Assembly (NCBI GenBank): GCA_021777685.1
Contig: JAJYDH010000021.1
Span: 1 to 24,272 of the forward strand
DNA from: Planctomycetota bacterium
GTDB taxonomy: Bacteria; Planctomycetota; Planctomycetia; Isosphaerales; Isosphaeraceae
Direction: 5' to 3'
Length of the DNA: 24,272 bases
The position numbers and the translations under genes are program-made. The notes beneath the pieces were generated by a model that saw only the letters and a program-made list of their open reading frames with translations, was not told where the DNA came from and searched no databases. Of this stretch, positions 1 to 9,035 are shown piece by piece; position 1 is the stretch's first letter; every line of letters begins with the position of its first letter.

Positions 1-1
1 A

Positions 2-694
2 TCTCCGGTCGTGATCCTGCCCCCCTTGATGGCGATCGGAGACGACTGGCGGTCGAAGGCGAAGGGCCTGGCGGCGTTCTCCTTGACCCTCGGCGTGGGC
101 GGGGCCGCTTGGCTCTGGCTGGGCGGCGAGGGTGTCTTGCGGACGTTCCGCTACCACGGCGAGCGGGGCCTGGAGATCGAATCGCTGGCGGCGTCGGGCT
201 ACATGGTGGCCCACAAGCTGGCCGGGGTCCTGATCTTCAGCCATTTCAGTCACGGCGGATTCAACCTGTCCGGCCCAGGGGCCCGCGACGCGGCGCGGCT
301 CTCGCCGATCATCCAGGCCGCCTTGCTGGTGCTCGTCGCCGCGAGGGCCCGCCGGGCGGGGCCGTCCGAGTCCCTGCGTTTCGCCGCCGCGGGCCTGCTC
401 GCATTTTTGGTCTTCGGCAAGGTGCTCTCGCCGCAGTACCTGATCTGGCTGTTCCCGTTCCTGGCCGTCCTGGACGGCCCGAGGGCGACGGCCGCCCGAT
501 GGCTGTTCCTGGCGTGCTGCGTCCTGACGACGATGATCTATCCCAACCGTTTCGGGGCCCTGATGGCCTTCCGCGACGACGCGGTCGTCATCCTGGCGGT
601 GAGGAACGTCGGGCTGGTCGTGCTGTTCGCGCTGATGATCGGCCCGACCCGACCATACCCATTAAATCTAGATAATTTCAAATCTGAAATTTGA
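2..694 (+). CDS. GT87/DUF2029-like integral membrane glycosyltransferase, C-terminal part
   Basis: The frame is open to the left edge, so only the last 230 or so residues are present and the true start lies outside. The protein is very hydrophobic, with about five or six membrane segments: near residues 15-40, 95-110, 125-155, 160-180 and 195-220 of the visible part. The segment GKVLSPQYLIWLFPF resembles the conserved late helix and loop of the GT87 (DUF2029) family, polytopic inner-membrane enzymes that transfer sugars from polyprenyl-phosphate donors to cell-envelope glycans. The catalytic acidic residues of that family lie nearer the N-terminus and cannot be checked here. The gene converges on guaA, with 28 bases between the stops. 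Family assignment rests on this one motif plus the hydrophobic profile; another GT-C fold enzyme is possible. Substrate unknown. Confidence 0.6.
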   Translation, partial: SPVVILPPLMAIGDDWRSKAKGLAAFSLTLGVGGAAWLWLGGEGVLRTFRYHGERGLEIESLAASGYMVAHKLAGVLIFSHFSHGGFNLSGPGARDAARLSPIIQAALLVLVAARARRAGPSESLRFAAAGLLAFLVFGKVLSPQYLIWLFPFLAVLDGPRATAARWLFLACCVLTTMIYPNRFGALMAFRDDAVVILAVRNVGLVVLFALMIGPTRPYPLNLDNFKSEI

Positions 695-700
695 GATTTG
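679..700. repeat. AT-rich near-palindrome between converging genes
   Basis: A 22-base near-perfect palindrome: arms CAAATCT and AGATTTG around a central AAATTT, with two mismatching G positions. It overlaps the last codons of the membrane protein gene and precedes the guaA stop. It could act as a bidirectional transcription stop, but its stem is weak. It shares the core ATTTGAGAT with the cluster at 13001-13040, so it may belong to a dispersed short repeat family. Confidence 0.5.
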
Positions 701-722
701 CGATCCGGGTTCTACCCCTCGC

Positions 723-2285
723 TCACTCCCACTCGATCGTCCCGGGCGGCTTGCTCGTGACGTCGTAGACCACGCGGTTGACCCCCTTGACGGCGTTGAT
801 GATCCGGGTCGAGGCGCGGGCCAGCAGGTCGTGCGGGAGCCTCGTCCAGTCGGCGGTCATGAAGTCGTCGGTGTCGACCGATCTCAGGGCGATGACATTC
901 TCGTAAGTCCGGCCGTCGCCCATGACGCCGACCGACTGGACGGGCAACAGGACGGCGAACGCCTGGCCGATCTGGCGGTAGAGGCCGGCGTCGACCAGCT
1001 CTTCGAGGAAGATGGCGTCGGCCTGTCGGAGGACTTCGAGCCTCTCGGCGGTGACCTCGCCCAGGCAGCGGACGGCCAGGCCGGGGCCGGGGAACGGGTG
1101 GCGCCAGACCAGGCTCTCGGGCAGGCCCAGCTCCAGGCCGAGCCGGCGGACCTCGTCCTTGAAGAGGTCGCGGAGCGGCTCGATCAATTTGAAGCCAAGC
1201 TCGGCCGGCAGGCCGCCGACATTGTGGTGGTGCTTGATCGTCGCCGCCGGGCCGTCGACGCCGCCGCCGCTCTCGATCACGTCGGGGTAGAGCGTCCCCT
1301 GGGCGAGGAAGGTCGCGCCGTCGATCGATTTGGCCTCGTCGCGGAAGACGTCGATGAACGTGTGGCCGATCCTGATGCGCTTCTCCTGGGGGTCGGTCAC
1401 GCCCCGGAGCGCCCCGAGGAAGCGGTCGGCCGCGTCGACGACCCGCAGCTCGGCCGAAGAGTGGGCACCGAACGCCTCGGCGACCGCCGCACGCTCGCCC
1501 GAGCGGAGCAGGCCGTTGTCGACGAAGACGCAGACCACCCGCGACCCCAGCGCCCTCGCCAGCAAGGCCGCGCAGACCGCCGAGTCGACCCCGCCCGAGA
1601 GCCCGCAGACGACCCGTTCAGTCGAACCCACCCGCCGGCCGACGTCCTCGACCGCCCGATCGAGGAACGCATCCATCGTCCACGACCCCGGACTGTGGCA
1701 GACCCGGTCCAGGAAGTTGCCGAGCACGAGCGCCCCGTAGGGCGTGTGGGCGACCTCCGGGTGAAATTGCAACCCATAGACCGGCAAGGTCCGGTGCCGG
1801 ACCGCCGCGACCGGACAGGTCGCCGTCGCCGCGACGGGCACGAACAGGTCGCCAGGCGCGCGGACCTGGTCGCCGTGGCTCATCCAGACGATGGAGGACT
1901 CGGGCACGCCGTGGAAGAGCGGATCGGCCGGGTCGATCACCTTGCACTCCGCCCGCCCAAACTCGCGCGCCGGGCTCGGCTCGACCTTCCCCCCCAGCGC
2001 CTCGCAGGCCAGTTGCATCCCGTAACAGATCGCCAGGACCGGGATACCCATCTCGAAAAGCTCGGGGTCGCAATGCGGCGCGCCCGGCTCATAGACGCTG
2101 GAAGGCCCGCCCGAGAGGATCAAGGCCAGCGGGTTCAGCTCGCGGAGCCGCTCCGGCGAGATGTCATGCCGGACGATCCGCGCGAAGGCATGCCGCTCGC
2201 GGACCCGCCGCGCGATCAACTGGACGAACTGCGAGCCGAAGTCGAGCACCAGGACGGGGCGATCGGCGGGTTCGGGGCGATCCAT
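723..2285 (-). CDS. guaA: GMP synthase (glutamine-hydrolysing)
   Basis: Converts XMP, ATP and glutamine to GMP in the last step of guanine nucleotide synthesis; cytoplasmic. The 520 residues match the usual bacterial length of about 525. An N-terminal class I glutamine amidotransferase domain shows LVLDFGSQF, the oxyanion region LSGGPSSVY, the nucleophile elbow ICYGMQ and the HPE triad motif in LQFHPEV. It is followed by the ATP-pyrophosphatase P-loop SGGVDS near residue 230 and the dimerisation/XMP-binding domain ending in GTIEWE. I chose the ATG at 2285 (MDRPEP) because a GAGG lies about 12 bases upstream and length fits; an in-frame GTG at 2303 would add six residues and has no visible ribosome site. 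It appears monocistronic. No purine riboswitch fits the short leader of about 100 bases. Confidence 0.97.
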   Translation of the reverse strand: MDRPEPADRPVLVLDFGSQFVQLIARRVRERHAFARIVRHDISPERLRELNPLALILSGGPSSVYEPGAPHCDPELFEMGIPVLAICYGMQLACEALGGKVEPSPAREFGRAECKVIDPADPLFHGVPESSIVWMSHGDQVRAPGDLFVPVAATATCPVAAVRHRTLPVYGLQFHPEVAHTPYGALVLGNFLDRVCHSPGSWTMDAFLDRAVEDVGRRVGSTERVVCGLSGGVDSAVCAALLARALGSRVVCVFVDNGLLRSGERAAVAEAFGAHSSAELRVVDAADRFLGALRGVTDPQEKRIRIGHTFIDVFRDEAKSIDGATFLAQGTLYPDVIESGGGVDGPAATIKHHHNVGGLPAELGFKLIEPLRDLFKDEVRRLGLELGLPESLVWRHPFPGPGLAVRCLGEVTAERLEVLRQADAIFLEELVDAGLYRQIGQAFAVLLPVQSVGVMGDGRTYENVIALRSVDTDDFMTADWTRLPHDLLARASTRIINAVKGVNRVVYDVTSKPPGTIEWE

Positions 2286-2382
2286 GAAGGGACGGGACCT
2301 CACGGGAATTCAGACCGGGACCAAAACGTCAGTGTATCAACTCGATGGCTTCGGGAAAATTGCAAGAGGAACCCAAGGACCC

Positions 2383-3000
2383 TCAGCCGAATGTGAACCA
2401 GAGGTCCCGCTCCGCATCCAGGATCTCGTCGAGCCAACCGACAAACTCGCCCGCGAACTCGACCGCCGCGGGTTCCTCCTCCGTCGGCGAATTCTTCCGG
2501 CCGACCCGGTAAGTGACCTGCTCGCGGAGGTCGACCAGGCCGGGGCGGAACGTCCGGAGCTTCTCTAGCCCGATCGCCGCGTACGGCGCCTCGGGCGAGG
2601 AATTCGAACCGAACAGGGGCACCCCTTCGATCAGGCCCCGGAGAAAGGCACGGGTCGGGGGCGAGCCCAGCTTCCGGGCGAGGCCCCAGAGCCCCTCTTC
2701 CAGGGCCGAGGCGTGGTAGGTGTCGGCCCGGGTGAAAAGCCAATCCTGACCATCCGAAGCCAACGCGGCGGCGGCGATCGCATGCGCGGTCGACTCCTCG
2801 CCGAGGTCGGCGAACGGGACGCCGGTCATGATCGCCCGCTCCACGATCCCCGCGACCTGCCGGGTCAGATCATCGGGCCGGTGCGGGACCCGAGAGGCGA
2901 ACTGTCCCGCGATCCGCCCGACCGCCACCTCGTCCTTCGACCCGAAGAGATCGCGCATCGTCGCCACCGAGAAGCCGGCCAGGTTCATACGCCTCGACAT
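2383..3000 (-). CDS. Uncharacterised 205-residue protein
   Basis: I do not recognise this protein with confidence. The ATG at 3000 is chosen over an upstream in-frame start at 3045 because a GGGGAGGG ribosome site sits directly before it. The sequence is soluble, alpha-helical looking and acidic toward the C-terminus, with no signal peptide or membrane segment. It ends with a helix containing WLDEILDAERDLW. The overall pattern (FGSKDE near the N-terminus, a central FADLGEES region, a C-terminal W..E....DL motif) weakly recalls the DUF7691 group described mainly in actinobacteria; that is a guess. It lies between guaA and the proC pair, on the same strand, with 97 bases to the guaA start, so it could be co-transcribed with guaA. 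Function unknown. Confidence 0.7.
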   Translation of the reverse strand: MSRRMNLAGFSVATMRDLFGSKDEVAVGRIAGQFASRVPHRPDDLTRQVAGIVERAIMTGVPFADLGEESTAHAIAAAALASDGQDWLFTRADTYHASALEEGLWGLARKLGSPPTRAFLRGLIEGVPLFGSNSSPEAPYAAIGLEKLRTFRPGLVDLREQVTYRVGRKNSPTEEEPAAVEFAGEFVGWLDEILDAERDLWFTFG

Positions 3001-3169
3001 CGACCCTCCCCGACCGATCTCGTCTCGATCCGCATTCAAACCCAATGGCCCGAGGATGAGGACAACATCGCCCGGGGAGCTTCCCTATATTCACCCGGGG
3101 AGGGCCGCGACGATCATACTTTTTCGTTCTTTCCCCGACCTCAGCGACTTCTGTGAGGCTCCTCGGCCA

Positions 3170-3203
3170 TTTGGAGTGCGGAGCCAAGCTCCCGCACTCC
3201 AAA
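3170..3203. repeat. GC-rich palindrome, REP-like
   Basis: Arms TTTGGAGTGCGG and CCGCACTCCAAA are perfect 12-base complements. The hairpin extends inward by AGC/GCT with one bulged C, giving about 15 pairs around a CAA loop. It lies 10 bases past the metallophosphoesterase stop. No T-run follows on either strand, so it does not look like a canonical terminator. It may be an intergenic REP-type repeat or an mRNA-stabilising 3' hairpin. Confidence 0.6.
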
Positions 3204-3213
3204 GCGGGCGACC

Positions 3214-3855
3214 TCATTCCCGCTCATCGCCCCACGCCACGACCTGGACCGGGCTCCCGCTCTCGACGTCGCGGAACGTCACCTCGCCAGCCTCCCAGTC
3301 GAGCAGGGCGAAGGTCCGCGAGGTCGAGACGACGGGGGCCGAGATGACCGAGCCGGGGTTGATGACCAGGCCGAACTCGGAACGATAGAGCATCGGCTTG
3401 TGGGTGTGGCCGACGACGAGCAGGCTCGCGTCCATCTCCTTGAGCCAGCGGTCCAGGAGGTAGGGTGGGTGGGTCTTCCGCGTGACGAAGTCCATGTCGT
3501 CGCCGGGCGAGCCGTGGGCGATGACGCCGACCCTCGGGCCGTCGGCGACGAGCCGATGGGGCGGCAGGGTCTTGAGGACTTCGACCGTCTCCGCCGACGG
3601 CATCCCGCCGCCGAAGGTGCTCGGGACGCCGGGCAGGCCCTCAGCCCGCTCGACGGCCCAGCGGTCGTGGTTGCCCCGGACGGAGTCGACCCCTCGCTCG
3701 GCGAGGAAGGCGACGACCCGGTCGGGGAAGGGGCCGTAGCCGACCAGGTCGCCGGCGCAGACGATCCGGTCGGCCCCGAGGAGGGTCAGGTGCGACCAGG
3801 CCAGCTCCAGGGCGACGAAATCGCCGTGGATGTCGGAGATCAGGCCGAGCTTCAT
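3214..3855 (-). CDS. Calcineurin-like metallophosphoesterase (YfcE/MJ0936-type)
   Basis: A 213-residue single-domain binuclear metal phosphoesterase, probably hydrolysing a phosphodiester in the cytoplasm; the substrate cannot be told from sequence. All family metal motifs are visible in order: DIHGD at residues 8-12, GDLVGYG near 37-43, GNHD near 62-65, a histidine in AHGSP, and the terminal GHTH. Length matches the YfcE/MJ0936 group. The start codon overlaps the proC stop in an ATGA arrangement, so the two are translationally coupled and probably one transcript. The pairing does not point to a known pathway; proline biosynthesis needs no such enzyme. The 3' end is followed by the palindrome at 3170-3203. 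Confidence 0.9.
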   Translation of the reverse strand: MKLGLISDIHGDFVALELAWSHLTLLGADRIVCAGDLVGYGPFPDRVVAFLAERGVDSVRGNHDRWAVERAEGLPGVPSTFGGGMPSAETVEVLKTLPPHRLVADGPRVGVIAHGSPGDDMDFVTRKTHPPYLLDRWLKEMDASLLVVGHTHKPMLYRSEFGLVINPGSVISAPVVSTSRTFALLDWEAGEVTFRDVESGSPVQVVAWGDERE

Positions 3856-4742
3856 CCGGCCTTCTCGGCCTTCGAGGCGAGGGCGGCCAACTCGACCGAG
3901 CGCCTGTAGGCGGCCTCGACCGCGTCCATCAGGGCGGCGCGGACGCCGCCTCGCTCGAGGGCGTGCAGGCCGGCGATGGTCGTCCCGGCGGGGCTGGCGA
4001 CCTGATCTTTCCGATAACCGGGATGCTGGCCCGGCTCCAGGACCATCTTCGCCGGGCCCAGCACGGTCTGCGCCGCGAGGGCCAGCGCCGTCTCTCGGGG
4101 GAGCCCGACCCGGACCCCGCCGTCGGCCAGGGCCTCGATCATGATGTAGACGAACGCCGGCCCGCTGCCCGAGAGCCCGGTCACGGCGTCGAGCTGGGCC
4201 TCGGGCACTCGGAACGCCTTGCCGACCGCTTCGAGACAGGTGGCGACGATCGCCTCATCCCCCTCCACCGAGGCCGGGCCCAGGCAGTAGGCCGCCGCGC
4301 CCTCGCCGACCAGGGCCGGGGTGTTGGGCATCGCCCGCGCGAGTCGCCGGTCGGCCCCGAGGCCGGCCGAGAGGGTCGCCAGCGTCACCCCGGCCGCGAC
4401 CGAGACGACCAGGTGATCGCGCGTGATCGCCGACCGGAGTTCGGCCAGGACGTCGGCCATCGTCTGGGGCTTCACCGCAAGCACGACGACGTCGCTGTTC
4501 TTCACCACGTCGAGGTTCGAGTCGTGCGTGCGGATCCCCGTGGCGGTCGCGAGCGAGGCGCGGGCGGGCGGGTGGGGGTCGCTCGCCGAGATCGCGTCGA
4601 TCGGCGTCCCGTCGCGGATCATCCCCCGGATCAGGGCCGTCGCCATCTTGCCGGCCCCGATGAACCCCCAGCGTCGCGAAAATTCGGGCGACCCGTCTCC
4701 CCGACAGTCGAGCTTCGTTGACGGGACCTGGACCGTGCTCAT
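3852..4742 (-). CDS. proC: Pyrroline-5-carboxylate reductase
   Basis: NAD(P)H-dependent reduction of pyrroline-5-carboxylate to L-proline, the last step of proline synthesis. The 296 residues include a Rossmann motif GFIGAGKMA near residue 26, the segment VVLAVKPQ that follows the cofactor domain, the family region ARAMPNTPALVGEGA, and the catalytic/dimer region GLSGSGPAFVY in the C-terminal half. The protein is about 25 residues longer at the N-terminus than typical ProC. The ATG at 4742 is still supported by GGGAG six bases upstream. It is first gene of a two-gene unit with the metallophosphoesterase and is divergent from rpmF across about 220 bases. Confidence 0.95.
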   Translation of the reverse strand: MSTVQVPSTKLDCRGDGSPEFSRRWGFIGAGKMATALIRGMIRDGTPIDAISASDPHPPARASLATATGIRTHDSNLDVVKNSDVVVLAVKPQTMADVLAELRSAITRDHLVVSVAAGVTLATLSAGLGADRRLARAMPNTPALVGEGAAAYCLGPASVEGDEAIVATCLEAVGKAFRVPEAQLDAVTGLSGSGPAFVYIMIEALADGGVRVGLPRETALALAAQTVLGPAKMVLEPGQHPGYRKDQVASPAGTTIAGLHALERGGVRAALMDAVEAAYRRSVELAALASKAEKAG

Positions 4743-4889
4743 CGTGCTCTCCCGCCGCTCCGTTCGATCTTCCGAGGTTCCGATGACATCATTCTAACCC
4801 AACCCGCGACCGCCCGCCGCGCGGCGAAAAACTCGAAGCCAATCCGGCCCGAAGGGGGAGCGATTTTCGGCCGAGGCCCGATGGTGGCC

Positions 4890-4917
4890 TTGCAAACCGG
4901 CCGGGGATTTGGATAAT
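4890..4917 (+). promoter_or_regulatory. Probable sigma-70-type promoter of rpmF-rpmB
   Basis: TTGCAA (-35 like) at 4890-4895 and GATAAT (-10 like, five of six consensus bases) at 4912-4917 are separated by 16 bases. They sit about 50 bases upstream of the rpmF start in the proC/rpmF divergent region. This is pattern matching only. Confidence 0.5.
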
Positions 4918-4966
4918 TCTCTCTTTTCCGCCAGATCGAACCCGCAGGGACTTCGGAGAGCGCGTC

Positions 4967-5173
4967 GTGGCCGTACCCAAAAGACGGAAGTCCAAATCAG
5001 CCAAGGGTAACAGACGAGCCCACGACTTCCTGGTCGCGCCGGCCCTGAACACTTGCCCGCAATGCAAGCTCGCGGTCCCGCCGCACAAGGTCTGTCATCT
5101 CGTCGAGGAGTGCGGCAATATCCAGCGCTCCAAGCCCCACAATCCGACGGCCCGGGACAAAGAGAAGGTCTGA
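4967..5173 (+). CDS. rpmF: 50S ribosomal protein L32
   Basis: A small basic 68-residue protein of the large ribosomal subunit. The start MAVPKRR and the RRAHD segment are diagnostic of L32. Translation starts at a GTG with GGAG eight bases upstream. A zinc-ribbon first half, CPQC, is present, but the second half reads VCHLVEECG, with five residues between the cysteines instead of the usual two. The C-terminal tail RSKPHNPTARDKEKV is also longer and different from the typical ending after the zinc knuckle. Start and body are convincing, so this is L32 with a divergent C-terminal end. It is followed 55 bases later by rpmB, probably in one operon. The frequent rpmF-plsX-fab arrangement is absent here. 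Confidence 0.9.
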   Translation: MAVPKRRKSKSAKGNRRAHDFLVAPALNTCPQCKLAVPPHKVCHLVEECGNIQRSKPHNPTARDKEKV

Positions 5174-5228
5174 GTCCGGATCGGAATGATTCATCGCCCC
5201 GGGCCCCGGGGTTGAAGGAGCCCGTCCC

Positions 5229-5549
5229 ATGGGACGTCAGTGCGAAGTCAGCGGCAAGAAGACCTCGTTCGGCAACCACATCACCACCCGGGGCAAGGCC
5301 AAGTACCTCGGCGGCGTGGGCATCAAGTGCACCGGCGTGAGCCGGCGCATGTTCAAGCCGAACTTGCAGCGCATCCACGTCTGGCTGCCCAACGGCAAGA
5401 CCACCCACGTGACCGTCGCCACCTCTGTCATCCGGACCGGCAAGCTCACGCTTGAGGTCGACGGCAAGGTCCAGACCTTCCCGCTCATCAAGGCGTCCAA
5501 GGGCAGCGCCAAGGCCCGGGCCGAACTCAAGAACCTCTACCCGATCTGA
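5229..5549 (+). CDS. rpmB: 50S ribosomal protein L28
   Basis: A 106-residue basic ribosomal protein, longer than E. coli L28 (78 residues) because of a C-terminal extension. The opening MGRQCEVSGKKTSFGN and the segment TGVSRRMFKPNLQ match the L28 core (xCxVTGKxPxxGN followed by KRRxxPNLQ). The extension, from about residue 75, carries TGKLTLEVDG and a lysine-rich end resembling long L28 variants. A GAAGGAG ribosome site stands eight bases before the ATG. The 55-base gap after rpmF contains a short GC hairpin (CCCCGGGCCCCGGGG) that may modulate the ratio of the two proteins. It converges on the Uma2 gene. Confidence 0.95.
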   Translation: MGRQCEVSGKKTSFGNHITTRGKAKYLGGVGIKCTGVSRRMFKPNLQRIHVWLPNGKTTHVTVATSVIRTGKLTLEVDGKVQTFPLIKASKGSAKARAELKNLYPI

Positions 5550-5587
5550 TCGGTTTGGGTTCGTTTGAATCACTCTCGAAGGCGGGC

Positions 5588-6208
5588 TCACGCCACCGGC
5601 GTCGGCCCGTCTTCCTGCGTTTCGAACAGCCCCGCCAGCGGGAACCGGAACCCCGGCAGGACCGCCCCGCCGTCAAGCTCATCGCCGGCCTGGAGGATGC
5701 GGACGATCGTTGGCGAGTCGTAGGCGTAGACCTTGCGATGCTCGGGATAGACAACCCAGACCAGTCGGACGCCCGCGCGGAAGTATTCTTCGAGCTTTGA
5801 CATGATGTCGAAGGCGATGTCGGACGGGCTGATGATCTCGACGGCGAGGTCGGGCACGACGTCCCAGGCCGCGGCAGGGGGAACCTGACGATTCAGGGGC
5901 CAACGCTCGCGAGAGACCAGAGCAATGTCGGGGCGACGTCTCAACCTCGGCTCGGCCTCCAGGACAAAAAGAACCTCGGTGACGACCCGACCGAGTCGAT
6001 TCGAGGTCGCGAAGTAGCCCATCGTTTGGGCGAGGAACGACGCAAACCAGCCTGATTGCGCACCCAAGGGCGGTTCCTCCACGACGATGCCGTCGACGAC
6101 CTCGTAATGCTCGGCAACGATCCGGCCGTCGACGACCTCGTAAAGCTCGGAAGGCTCGACGATCGATGTCTCGGGTTCTTCGAGTTCGGGATCGGTCACG
6201 GTGGCCAT
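5588..6208 (-). CDS. Uma2-family (DUF820) putative endonuclease-fold protein
   Basis: A 206-residue protein of the Uma2/DUF820 family, which has a PD-(D/E)XK nuclease-like fold and is strongly expanded in cyanobacteria and planctomycetes; its biological role is largely unknown. Fold residues are visible: RPDIALV near residue 115, then PDLAVEIISPSD with the acidic residue, and KLEEYFRAGVRLVWVVYP with the lysine and core strand. Start at ATG 6208 is chosen over the upstream in-frame start at 6283 because CTGGAGGCGAAGC places an ideal GGAGG site before it. The N-terminal part contains a 12-residue tandem duplication (YEVVDGRIV then YEVVDGIVV), encoded by the 36-base repeat at 6089-6150. A possible -10 TATGAT lies at 6260-6265 on this strand. 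Confidence 0.85.
   Translation of the reverse strand: MATVTDPELEEPETSIVEPSELYEVVDGRIVAEHYEVVDGIVVEEPPLGAQSGWFASFLAQTMGYFATSNRLGRVVTEVLFVLEAEPRLRRRPDIALVSRERWPLNRQVPPAAAWDVVPDLAVEIISPSDIAFDIMSKLEEYFRAGVRLVWVVYPEHRKVYAYDSPTIVRILQAGDELDGGAVLPGFRFPLAGLFETQEDGPTPVA
6089..6150. repeat. 36-base-period direct repeat within the Uma2 gene
   Basis: A 26-base unit at 6089-6114 recurs at 6125-6150 with one mismatch (gccgtcgacgacctcgtaa plus t or a plus gctcgg). The period is 36 bases, exactly twelve codons, so the duplication keeps the frame. Confidence 0.9.
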
Positions 6209-6301
6209 GCTTCGCCTCCAGGAATCCGGGTGATTGAAGGTCGAACTACCTCGATTCTTATCATACGAGGACGCGGGCCTCACTGTCGTCGACGGACCCG
6301 T

Positions 6302-6832
6302 TCAGTCGTTGATTTTGATGTCCCCCTCGCCGAACATCCGTCGGTCGCCGAAGTCCTGATCAGAGCCGGCGAGATAGATGTCCAGGAAGTCCTCGAACGA
6401 TGGCGCGACAGGATAGCGTTCTTGCCCGAAATCCCAGAGGCAAACCGTACCTCCGTCGTTGGGATCGGCCGTCAACCGGATGGCGTAGGCGTGAGAGTGG
6501 ATCAGGAAGTCGGCGAAAGGAAACCATCGATCGGTCCAGTCGGCCCCTTCACGGCCCGTCGGATCGCCGGGCATCTGGTAGGAGCAGTAGTCGCGGACCG
6601 AGAGCAAGGCGGGCAGTCCCCAGAAACAAAAGGAATGTCGGTCCGACGGCCAATCGCGGTCCTGGTCCTCGGTCATCCCATCGACCGCGGCAAGGTAGCT
6701 CCGGAAGGCCGGCGGAAGGACGACGCCGTAACGCGACTCGAACGCGCCGAGGGCCTCGGTCGAGGCCCCCGGCCGCAACGTCAAGCCGTCGGCGATCCAT
6801 TTCGCCTTCAGTCGCTCGATCAAGTCGGACAT
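6302..6832 (-). CDS. SUKH (SMI1/KNR4) family protein
   Basis: A 176-residue soluble protein with the SUKH N-terminal signature: an acidic helix FESRYGVVLPPAFRSYLAAVDG near residues 35-57, an LPALLSV segment, and aromatic-rich strands through WFPFADF to the C-terminal SFEDFLDIYL helix. SUKH proteins include many bacterial toxin-immunity proteins, but also housekeeping members with unknown roles. No toxin gene is adjacent, so an immunity role is not supported here. ATG 6832 is preferred because a GAGG lies nine bases upstream; ATG 6850 would overlap acs by 14 bases and has its GAGG abutting the start. Either way the gene begins within a few bases of the acs stop, suggesting translational coupling with acs. 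Confidence 0.85.
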   Translation of the reverse strand: MSDLIERLKAKWIADGLTLRPGASTEALGAFESRYGVVLPPAFRSYLAAVDGMTEDQDRDWPSDRHSFCFWGLPALLSVRDYCSYQMPGDPTGREGADWTDRWFPFADFLIHSHAYAIRLTADPNDGGTVCLWDFGQERYPVAPSFEDFLDIYLAGSDQDFGDRRMFGEGDIKIND

Positions 6833-6836
6833 CCGA

Positions 6837-8801
<1,965 letters not shown>

Positions 8802-8973
8802 GGTCGAGAACTCCGCGCCCTGGGATGTCGTCGAAGGGAGGGGCCCGGTCGGGCCAAGCCACGATCTTAGCGGGAGAGGTCGCGAAAATGAACCGCCCGG
8901 CGGCCAGAAGCCTGGCGATGTCAAAGGCCGGCTCGGCCGCCTCGGACGGCCAGCCTGTTGCCGGTTTATGACC

Positions 8974-8995
8974 TCATTTCTTGACCTTGAAATGA
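8974..8995. promoter_or_regulatory. Inverted repeat upstream of acs, possible operator
   Basis: TCATTTC and GAAATGA form a perfect 7-base inverted repeat with an 8-base spacer, about 175 bases upstream of the acs start and 40 bases from the IS1595-type element. It is AT-rich compared with its surroundings and could bind a dimeric regulator. No clear sigma-70 boxes were found nearby. No regulator is identified. Confidence 0.3.
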
Positions 8996-9035
8996 AAGCT
9001 GGCATATCTCCGGCGTCTTCCCAACTATAGGCGTA

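Noticed and set aside
2304..2382. A purine riboswitch before guaA
   Set aside because: The gap to the upstream gene is too short and no conserved aptamer junction sequences are visible.
831..2396. A 521-residue open frame on the plus strand across guaA
   Set aside because: Antisense shadow of guaA; low-complexity Arg/Asp/Gly-rich translation without any conserved motif.
6302..6832. A toxin/immunity pair based on the SUKH gene
   Set aside because: Its neighbours are acs and a Uma2 gene; no polymorphic toxin or secretion-associated gene is present.
9028..9035. An 8-base target duplication flanking the IS1595-type element
   Set aside because: Left flank taggcgta and right flank cctacccg do not match.
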